This document shows positions 57,817 through 64,000 of a DNA stretch of 64,000 nt, piece after piece (the stretch's first letter is position 1; every line of letters begins with the position of its first letter). Source of the DNA: NAT127 sp041655035 (GTDB lineage: Bacteria > Pseudomonadota > Gammaproteobacteria > Pseudomonadales > Porticoccaceae); contig JBAZCN010000003.1 of the NCBI GenBank assembly GCA_041655035.1, positions 8,617-72,616 on the forward strand, given 5' to 3'. The translations under genes were made by a program, and so were the position numbers. The notes below the pieces were generated by a model. The model did not search any database. It had not been told where the DNA came from and saw only the letters and a list, made by a program, of their open reading frames with translations.

Positions 57817-58125
57817 ATGGCAAAGATCAATGGAAACGACGTTCAGGGGATGGTTCGCCACTGGCTGAATACGCCGGTTGGCGGCTATCTGGGTTCTGAC
57901 TATGGACAGGACACGAAATCACTTTTGCAGCGCCCGCATGCTGATGGCGCTGCTGATTCGTTCCTGGCAAAGATGCGCAGCGACGTTCCGGTGCTGGAGG
58001 CTCTGCCTGCCGGTTCGCTGAACCTGTACGGGGTTCCGTCTGCCCCAGACCGCCTTGACCTGGTGGTGGAGGTCTTCGGCCAGGCCATAGAAATTACCGG
58101 AGGGGCCAATGCTAACCAAGGCTGA
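57817..58125 (+). CDS. baseplate protein, gp25/wedge region
   Basis: 102 aa, start of a leaderless late unit. WLNTPVGGYLGSDYGQDTKS and LDLVVEVFGQAIEI are consistent with a short baseplate wedge protein placed directly before the J-like gene. Overlaps that gene by 17 bp. Confidence 0.55.
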   Translation: MAKINGNDVQGMVRHWLNTPVGGYLGSDYGQDTKSLLQRPHADGAADSFLAKMRSDVPVLEALPAGSLNLYGVPSAPDRLDLVVEVFGQAIEITGGANANQG

Positions 58126-59605
58126 TTTCCAGAAGGCTATCCGCGACTCGATCAATACATACCCGAATGTCGCGCCGCTTTTCCAGGCGGGCGATCCTCG
58201 CATCATGCAGCACCTGGACGCTATGGCGACCATGCTTTCCATGTTGTCGGCCCAGGTGGAGACGGCCCAGGCCGAGCCGTTTGAGAAGGCGCGGGATTCA
58301 ACCGTTCTGGCAGACGCCGCCATGCGCGGCATTGTGCGCAAAGGTAAGTCCGCGCGCGTTAGGTTGCGGGCCGTTAATACGGGAAGCGAACCTTTCACTG
58401 TGGAGTCTGCGCGGACGCTGCTGGATGCGTCGGGCCTAGCTTGGCGCGTAGAGACGGCGGCGACGGTCGAGCCTGGTGGTTCGGCGACATTCGAGGCCAG
58501 CCAGATCAGCTCAACCCGCGTGAGACATATTGTCCGTGGAACGGAGCCGTTCTACGCCATCCAGGTTCCGGCGCCGGGCGATGACTCATATTTGTGCGCG
58601 ATTGCTGTCAGTGATGTTGATGGCGCCTTTGAGCACCGCGACCGCTACGTGAATACCGATGTTGATGAGCGGGTGTTCCACGTCGAGGCCGACGACCAGC
58701 AGCGCGTGTACGTTCGCTTTGGCTTTGACGGCGTGGTGGGGGTGCAGCCGAAGGATGGCGCGGAAATCGACCTGACCGTGTTCTATACGGCGGGCGAGGT
58801 TAGCCCGGCCTACGGCAGCCCGTTTTCTTTCGAGTATCTGGGCGCGCCCGCCGAGGCCGCCATCACTATGAGCATGGATGCGTTGTTGGTGGCAGGGCAG
58901 AATCCTATGCCCATGGCCGTGCTGCGCGACCTGGCCCGCTATCCGTCCGTCTATGACAACAACGCAGTGTTCCTGGGCGAGTTCGATTTTCTGGTGCGGC
59001 GCAAATTCCCGACCCTTAAATTCCTATCCGTCTGGAATGAGTCGGCAGAGGAACAGGCGCGTGGCCCGAGTTTTGACAACATCAACGCCCTGTTCGTGGC
59101 TTGCCTATCGAGCGATGGCGGTGAACAGGTGCGCCATGAGGATGATCCTGATACCCCGGTCGCCCCACTGGTGATCGAAGGCGATTCCCTGACCGCCACC
59201 CAGCAGGAAATAAAAGCTGCCATCCTGGCCGCCGACGACAGCTATCGGGTGCATTTTTTCACGCCGGTGCGCTCGAAGATCCGCATGACCATCAATGCCC
59301 GTGTGTCCACGTCCTATGTTGCGTCCGACGTTAAGGAGAAGATCACCGAGGCGCTACTGACGGAGTTCGGCCAGGATTCGGCGGCGGCCCGGCGCGGGCG
59401 GCAGCGCCCGCTGTACCAGCGCGTTTACGCACTGCTGCGTAAGAAGGTTCAGGCGCTGTCCGATGGCGAGGCGGACTTGACCGTGAATATCGTGGAGCCT
59501 GCATCGCTGCTGGCGCGGCCTGAAATGTGGCGCTACCTCGATCACGACACGCTGGCCGTGAACGTGGAGACGGTCAACATCGTTACGCCATCCTGGGGCG
59601 GGTAG
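58109..59605 (+). CDS. baseplate J-like protein (T4 gp6-like wedge)
   Basis: 498 aa, GGAGGGG before the ATG. Domain order fits gpJ/gp6: helical N-terminus (MLSMLSAQVETAQAEPFEKA), ARVRLRAVNTGSEPFTVESA beta domain, VFLGEFDFLVRRKFPTLKFL, and C-terminal VKEKITEALLTEFGQ with YALLRKKVQALSDGEADLTV. Forms the wedge ring that triggers contraction. Confidence 0.8.
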   Translation: MLTKADFQKAIRDSINTYPNVAPLFQAGDPRIMQHLDAMATMLSMLSAQVETAQAEPFEKARDSTVLADAAMRGIVRKGKSARVRLRAVNTGSEPFTVESARTLLDASGLAWRVETAATVEPGGSATFEASQISSTRVRHIVRGTEPFYAIQVPAPGDDSYLCAIAVSDVDGAFEHRDRYVNTDVDERVFHVEADDQQRVYVRFGFDGVVGVQPKDGAEIDLTVFYTAGEVSPAYGSPFSFEYLGAPAEAAITMSMDALLVAGQNPMPMAVLRDLARYPSVYDNNAVFLGEFDFLVRRKFPTLKFLSVWNESAEEQARGPSFDNINALFVACLSSDGGEQVRHEDDPDTPVAPLVIEGDSLTATQQEIKAAILAADDSYRVHFFTPVRSKIRMTINARVSTSYVASDVKEKITEALLTEFGQDSAAARRGRQRPLYQRVYALLRKKVQALSDGEADLTVNIVEPASLLARPEMWRYLDHDTLAVNVETVNIVTPSWGG

Positions 59606-59608
59606 GCC

Positions 59609-61198
59609 ATGGGTTCCTTCGACTTCTCAAATGCCGAGCTGCCGCGCCTGCTGCCGCTGGAAAACAGCTATGCGGAGAACGGCGTCGAAGCCGACCTCAA
59701 GCAGTTATTCCTTGACCTGTTCAACCAGCATCTGGCGGCGGACACGTTCGACGTGAACGTGCTGGGCGCTGCGCATCTTGGCAGTTTCGACCTGGTGCGC
59801 CGAGCCGTAAACACTGATGGCCTGGTGCTGATGCAGGGCGACCGCGAAGAGGCTGCCACTCGCTACCTGTACCGCGCCTGGAAATCGGGCGATGTGCAGG
59901 GGCGCGGGCTGCACTTCCTGCGCACCTACCTTCAGATGCTGTTCCCGAATCTGTGCCAAGTTGATCAGCTTTGGCACGACAAGAATATGCCGTACCCGAC
60001 CGGGCTATATTCGTCCAAGCCACGGTTTTCGTGGTGGCTGCACCAGCTTGGTGAGCCGGGCCTGAAGTTGGACGGTTCCTGGGGCGTTGGTCGGCGCATC
60101 CTGGATGCGGACGAAAGTCGCGCCGACCGCGAGGTCGATACCGACAATATGTATCTGACCAGCCGCGTGGAAATCGTGCTGGACTTCAGCGTGAACGTGC
60201 GTTCGGTGGCAAGCCTGATGCACATTATCCGTTCGGTGATACCGGCGCGCTTGCTACCGCTGTTCCGATTCTGGCTGACTTTCGTGCTGCACCTGGAGAT
60301 CCTTGCGTCGTCCAGCCTGTTCATGGAAAAGAACGCCAAGATGCGTTACCCGTGGTGCGGGCGCGTCATTGGCGAATCCGATGATGTCCGCTGGAAGCTG
60401 GGCCGCGACGGGGAGCTGGTCAAGCTGGGTCTGCCGTTCGGCACCTTCCGCCTGGGCGAGATTCGAGGCGGTAAGTCGGTGTGGCGGCTGAAAAGCTGCC
60501 GCATCGAAAGCGACCTGCTGATGGAAAGCCACGCCAGCGCGTCCGCCTACCGGCTGCCCACGATTGGAGAAAAAGACCGGCGACTGGACGGCACCTGGCG
60601 GCTGGGTGGGCGGTCGATATACGTGGGCAGCCGTGCGCTCATGCAGAAGCGCGTCAACATGGATGTTCCCGCTGACCTGCTGACGACATTCCACGAACAC
60701 CACCAGATCAAGTACCCGGCCAATCCCGCGCGGCTGGGCGCGCGTGTGCGCCTGTCATCCTGGCGTCGTCTGGATGGCCGCTGGAAGGTGGGCGGCCTTC
60801 TGGCTCCGCGTCCGTTCGGCTTCACCCTGGAGCGCGGCGAGCCTTTCCTGATTGAAAGCAGCACGACCATGGCATCCGAGGCTTCTATGTGGGCCTTCCC
60901 GGAGCGCCTGACGCGCGCGGCGGCAACGAAGGTGACAGGCACACCGCGCCAGCTCAATGGTTCCTGGTACTTGGGCGCAGAGAACAAGCTGGGGCGCTTC
61001 CGGCTGAATGGCCGCCGCCTGCGGGCCATGAAGATGACCAAATATCCGCGCCTGGGCCACTTCAAGGTGGCCGCCGACATACCGGGCGAAGAACAGTATG
61101 TGTCCGGCACCGTCCGACGCCTGCGCCTGGATGGTGGGTGGCAAATCGGCAGCCCAGCGGCACCCGAGTTCACTTTTGAGGCGTTCAAGGTGGGTTAA
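59609..61198 (+). CDS. baseplate/fibre-attachment protein with W-G repeat units
   Basis: 529 aa. N-terminal 250 residues are gpI-like in position and style (LLPLENSYAENGVEADLKQL, VNVRSVASLMHIIRSVIPAR). From about 155 on there are repeats of the form LDGxWxxG (LDGSWGVGRR, LDGTWRLGGR, LDGRWKVGGL, LNGSWYLGAE, LDGGWQIGSP), probably beta modules that bind fibres. Follows the J-like gene by 3 bp. Confidence 0.6.
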   Translation: MGSFDFSNAELPRLLPLENSYAENGVEADLKQLFLDLFNQHLAADTFDVNVLGAAHLGSFDLVRRAVNTDGLVLMQGDREEAATRYLYRAWKSGDVQGRGLHFLRTYLQMLFPNLCQVDQLWHDKNMPYPTGLYSSKPRFSWWLHQLGEPGLKLDGSWGVGRRILDADESRADREVDTDNMYLTSRVEIVLDFSVNVRSVASLMHIIRSVIPARLLPLFRFWLTFVLHLEILASSSLFMEKNAKMRYPWCGRVIGESDDVRWKLGRDGELVKLGLPFGTFRLGEIRGGKSVWRLKSCRIESDLLMESHASASAYRLPTIGEKDRRLDGTWRLGGRSIYVGSRALMQKRVNMDVPADLLTTFHEHHQIKYPANPARLGARVRLSSWRRLDGRWKVGGLLAPRPFGFTLERGEPFLIESSTTMASEASMWAFPERLTRAAATKVTGTPRQLNGSWYLGAENKLGRFRLNGRRLRAMKMTKYPRLGHFKVAADIPGEEQYVSGTVRRLRLDGGWQIGSPAAPEFTFEAFKVG

Positions 61199-61210
61199 CC
61201 CTCTTGGATT

Positions 61211-61252
61211 CGGAAAATGCCGCCGTTTCGGGCAGTTCCGGGCAGCAAGAAT
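61211..61252 (+). promoter_or_regulatory. late promoter element 8 (tail fibres)
   Basis: CGGAAAA at 61211 and AAGAAT at 61247, 36 bp apart, followed by a leader with AGGAGG before ATG 61285. Confidence 0.65.
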
Positions 61253-61284
61253 GGCTGGCATCACGACGTTCTAGGAGGACTGGC

Positions 61285-61665
61285 ATGGCCGAAGCCGTGG
61301 TAGCCAATATTTATCGCCGCCGCATCGCCGCTCGCATGGCCGGTGGCGCAAACATCGCGCCCATTGCCTTTATGGCGTTCGGCGACGGCGGGCATAACGC
61401 GGACTTGACGCCGAAAGCGCCGTCCGCCAACGCCACTTCACTGAATAACGAGATTCTGCGCAAGCCGCTGGCGGCCATCACGCAAGAAGACCTGTATTCG
61501 GTAACGGGCAAGGGGGCGATTGAAGCCAATGAGGTTGTCGGTGCGGGAATTTCCGAAGCGGCCCTTATTGACGCCAATGGAAACCTCGTCGGCTTGAAGA
61601 CGTTTGCGCCGAAGTTCAAGGAGAACGACGAGCGTTACGAAATCAGTATCAAGCTGCGCTTTTAA
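61285..61665 (+). CDS. tail fibre N-terminal/collar-like protein
   Basis: 126 aa. RIAARMAGGANIAPIAFMAF, then GDGG and an ISEAALIDANGNLVGLKTFA segment match the baseplate-binding N-terminal domain of phage tail-collar fibres (GDGG ... E-G-LID-x-G-L). A stand-alone adaptor for the following fibre genes is likely. Confidence 0.65.
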   Translation: MAEAVVANIYRRRIAARMAGGANIAPIAFMAFGDGGHNADLTPKAPSANATSLNNEILRKPLAAITQEDLYSVTGKGAIEANEVVGAGISEAALIDANGNLVGLKTFAPKFKENDERYEISIKLRF

Positions 61666-61676
61666 GGAGCCTTCAA

Positions 61677-62594
61677 ATGGCATTGCCCCACCCGAAAATT
61701 ACCCCGCTTCCCAACAATGAACCCGACGCGGTTCCTTCCCTGTGGAACACCCGCTATGACGAGATTGATGCGAACTTCGCTGATCTGGATGGCCGTCTTG
61801 TCGCTCGTGAAAATGAACTGAACGCGGCGCGCGGCGGGAAAGCGAATCTTGGCATCCGCCTGAATGAACTGGAATCCAGTGTGTCCGGCCAGTCGGAGGA
61901 GGCCGACAACAACAAGATCGCCGTTTTGCTCTTTGCGCTGCAACAAGCAGCGCTGGCAAATTCAGGCGTCAACACCCTGAAGACGGTCGCCCAACAGGAA
62001 GGCGAAATCGTCATTACGAACCGTGGCCTGATTCGCGGCTGCGCGGCCAGCAAGTCCACGACCGCCACGCGGAACCTGAATTTCACCGATGGCGCCTGCT
62101 TTGCGCAGGGCCGCGCGTTTGCCGTCAGCGGCACCGATAACGCGGCCAGCGTTCCCAGCAATCCGTCCGGCTCTTCCGTCACGGTGCGCGCGTATCTGTT
62201 TCAGGATGCCAACGGCTCGTGGCGGCCCGCAGTGACGCCGGTCGGCACCGACGTACCGGACGGCGCTATCACGCTCTACCAACTGACCATCCCCGCCGGT
62301 AATACCGACGCGACAGACCCCAATTTGAGCGGCGTCACGCTGACCAGCGTGCGCCGGTTTGAGCCGCAGTTCCCTCTGCTGCTCGATAGCCCGCCCACTC
62401 AGACGGTCGCCATCAACACCCTTGGCGCTTCCGACTACCAGCTTGCGTTCGATGTGGTGTCCGCTCAAGGCGCGCCCTGCGGCGCTGACGCCGTGGTTGC
62501 GCATAGCCGCGCCACCAATGGCTTTTCCATTGAGCTGCACAGCGCAGCAGACAACGTGCGCCTGCGCTGGAAGCTCTCGCGCTTGAGCAACTAA
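61677..62594 (+). CDS. tail fibre protein
   Basis: 305 aa, AAGGAG before the ATG. N-terminal ELNAARGGKANLGIRLNELE trimeric helix, middle region with QEGEIVITNRGLIRG, then a beta-rich C-terminal part ending SAADNVRLRWKLSRLSN. Fibre by position and composition. Confidence 0.6.
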   Translation: MALPHPKITPLPNNEPDAVPSLWNTRYDEIDANFADLDGRLVARENELNAARGGKANLGIRLNELESSVSGQSEEADNNKIAVLLFALQQAALANSGVNTLKTVAQQEGEIVITNRGLIRGCAASKSTTATRNLNFTDGACFAQGRAFAVSGTDNAASVPSNPSGSSVTVRAYLFQDANGSWRPAVTPVGTDVPDGAITLYQLTIPAGNTDATDPNLSGVTLTSVRRFEPQFPLLLDSPPTQTVAINTLGASDYQLAFDVVSAQGAPCGADAVVAHSRATNGFSIELHSAADNVRLRWKLSRLSN

Positions 62595-62614
62595 CCCCCT
62601 CGAAGGAGAAAACA

Positions 62615-62950
62615 ATGGCACGTATTCAATTGAAGCAGCCCGGCCAGGCCGTGGCTGATTTTGCGGTGGACGGCCACGTCATCACTGTGGCCGGTGTCCT
62701 GGTGGACTGCCGCGAATTGCAGCAGGACAGCATGCAAGTCGTTGAGGTGCGCCAGTCCGGCAGCACCGCCCATATCGGTGGCGATGGCGCATACCTGGCG
62801 CACATCGTCATTCCGGCCCGCGTCTACGAAGAGATCCCGGTCGAAGGCAGCGAGGAAGACGAGGGCGAAGAGGGTCAAAGCGTCGAGCGCGTGGCCCAGG
62901 AGCTTGACCCCAACGCCATCGAAGTAACCCTCTGGCCCCTGGCGAACTGA
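62615..62950 (+). CDS. small fibre-associated protein
   Basis: 111 aa, AAGGAG upstream. FAVDGHVITVAGVLVDCREL, then an acidic stretch VEGSEEDEGEEGQSVERV. Located between fibre and adhesin; probably joins them. Family unknown. Confidence 0.55.
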   Translation: MARIQLKQPGQAVADFAVDGHVITVAGVLVDCRELQQDSMQVVEVRQSGSTAHIGGDGAYLAHIVIPARVYEEIPVEGSEEDEGEEGQSVERVAQELDPNAIEVTLWPLAN

Positions 62951-62983
62951 TCGCCAGGGCAGCCGCAACTATTGGAGAAATTC

Positions 62984-64000
62984 ATGCCCAGCATTTACGT
63001 GAAAGACGAGCTACGCGCTTCCGTCGAAGCCGCCAGCGGCGGCAAGCAGACCATCCTGTATACCGCCAGTGGACAGCCGTCCATCATGAACGTCGTGCCG
63101 AAGTTCAATCTGGAAGACATTGATGTCAGCCTTGGCACCGGCGTCCATCCCGCATTCATCGTCGGCGGCGTCGAGAAAAGCGAGCTGTTCATTGGCGCGT
63201 ATCAGGGAATCATCAAGAACGGCGAGCTGGTTTCTCTGGCCGGTGTTGACCCCAGCGCCTCCGCCAATCACGACACATTCGTGAATGCAGCGCGGGCAGC
63301 CGGGCCTGGCTTTCACCTCACCACGAACGCGGAGTACGCTGCGCTGGCCCTGTGGTGTCAGAAAAACGGTTTCCAGCCGCGCGGCAACAGCAACTACGGT
63401 CGCTCCCACGAAGCCACGCACGAAACGGCCCGCCGTCAGGATGGCGGCACCCCCGGAGCCAGCAGCGGCACCGCCCGCACCTTGACCGGCTCTGGCCCTG
63501 CGTCGTGGCGTCACGACAATACGCCGAATGGTATTTCCGACCTGTGCGGGAATATTTGGGAATGGTCGCCTGGCATGCGCCTGATGGACGGCGAAATTCA
63601 AGTCATCCCCAACAACGACGCCGCACTGCACACCACGGACTTGGCGCGCACTTCCAGTGCCTGGCGCGCTATCCGTGCAAGCGACGGCGCCCTGGTGGCT
63701 CCCGGCACCGCTGGCACCCTCAAGTACGACGCCTCAAGCCCGACCGGCGGCAACATCGTCCTTTCCGACGCCATTACCAACCGTCTTGGCGAGCTGGGCG
63801 ACGACGCGAACTCCGGTAACTCGGCGTCTGTTGCGCTGAAGAGCATGACGGCTAAGGCTGGCCTGAATGTTCCTGCTATCGCCAAGGCGTTGGGACTGTA
63901 TCCGGCTGTGCCTGAAACGATGAAAAGTGAAAGCGCCTATATGCGCAACTATGGCGAGCGCGTCCCGTCTCGTGGCGGCAGCTGGAGCAGCGGCGCGGAT
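62984..64000 (+). CDS. Mtd-like FGE/C-type-lectin adhesin, 3' end missing
   Basis: 339 codons visible, GGAGAAATTC before the ATG. PSIYVKDELRASVEAASGGK starts a short beta-prism-like part; later HPAFIV, LFIGAYQG, FHLTTNAEYAALALW, GISDLCGNIWEWSPG and, at the window end, NYGERVPSRGGSWSSGAD, all hallmarks of the FGE-type C-lectin fold of retroelement-diversified adhesins. The window ends within the expected variable repeat. It shares HPAF, GAYQG and GIS-L-GN-W with the protein at 8199-9164. Confidence 0.8.
   Translation, partial: MPSIYVKDELRASVEAASGGKQTILYTASGQPSIMNVVPKFNLEDIDVSLGTGVHPAFIVGGVEKSELFIGAYQGIIKNGELVSLAGVDPSASANHDTFVNAARAAGPGFHLTTNAEYAALALWCQKNGFQPRGNSNYGRSHEATHETARRQDGGTPGASSGTARTLTGSGPASWRHDNTPNGISDLCGNIWEWSPGMRLMDGEIQVIPNNDAALHTTDLARTSSAWRAIRASDGALVAPGTAGTLKYDASSPTGGNIVLSDAITNRLGELGDDANSGNSASVALKSMTAKAGLNVPAIAKALGLYPAVPETMKSESAYMRNYGERVPSRGGSWSSGAD

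Noticed and set aside
1..64000. Reverse transcriptase or template repeat inside the window
   Set aside because: No frame shows reverse transcriptase motifs, and I found no second copy of the VR-like core by reading; the retroelement claim thus rests on the two adhesin-like genes only.
1..64000. Integrase, attachment site or Mu-like transposase
   Set aside because: No tyrosine or serine recombinase, nor MuA/MuB-like proteins, are present among the frames; these may lie outside the window.

Overview
The window is about 64 kb of a high-GC, tightly packed genome of a temperate, contractile-tailed phage (myovirus type), as a prophage or phage contig, most likely from a Gram-negative Pseudomonadota host. 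Evidence: terminase subunits, major capsid protein, tail sheath, tube, baseplate (PAAR tip, spike, J-like wedge) and tail fibres, plus a repressor/Cro-like switch with shared operators. No integrase, transposase, tRNA or rRNA was seen. The piece starts inside ssb and ends inside a tail-fibre adhesin gene, so part of the genome lies outside.

Layout. (1) 1-11.6 kb, minus strand: leftward early operon from a strong operator-covered promoter (PL, about 11.56 kb): small unknown genes, a membrane SPFH-like protein, an FGE/C-type-lectin-fold protein with a diversified-looking C-terminus, then recombination genes (ERF annealing protein, YqaJ-type exonuclease fused to a KTSC domain, RdgC, ssb). (2) 11.6-13.5 kb: immunity region with a secreted-protein gene (probable lysogenic conversion), an XRE repressor without peptidase domain, a Cro-like gene and four related operators. 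(3) 13.5-20.7 kb, plus strand: CII-like regulator, two DNA methyltransferases, lambda-O/P-like initiator and DnaC-like loader with an iteron cluster inside the initiator gene, Ref-like and DUF1064 nucleases, XRE regulator. (4) 20.7-35.8 kb: terminase, head genes, capsid, sheath, lysis genes. (5) 35.9-39 kb: tail tube and baseplate hub/spike/PAAR. (6) 39-51.5 kb: polyvalent DarA/DarB-like anti-restriction proteins (1626 and 2150 aa). (7) 51.5-64 kb: portal (far from terminase), tail proteins, a GIY-YIG homing endonuclease, tape measure, baseplate wedge, fibres and the adhesin.

Regulation. Eight late intergenic regions carry the same element: a (C/T)GGAAAA box whose first base lies exactly 36 bp upstream of a -10-like hexamer (A at position 2, T at position 6). 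At three of them the -10 sits 6-7 bp before an ATG that has no Shine-Dalgarno sequence, so those late mRNAs look leaderless. This looks like an activator-dependent late promoter family.

Most interesting points: the late promoter family with leaderless transcripts, and two paralogous FGE/C-type-lectin proteins, one in the early operon and one at the tail-fibre end, whose C-termini look like variable repeats of a diversity-generating retroelement. No reverse transcriptase or template repeat is inside the window; if present, they should lie just beyond its right end.
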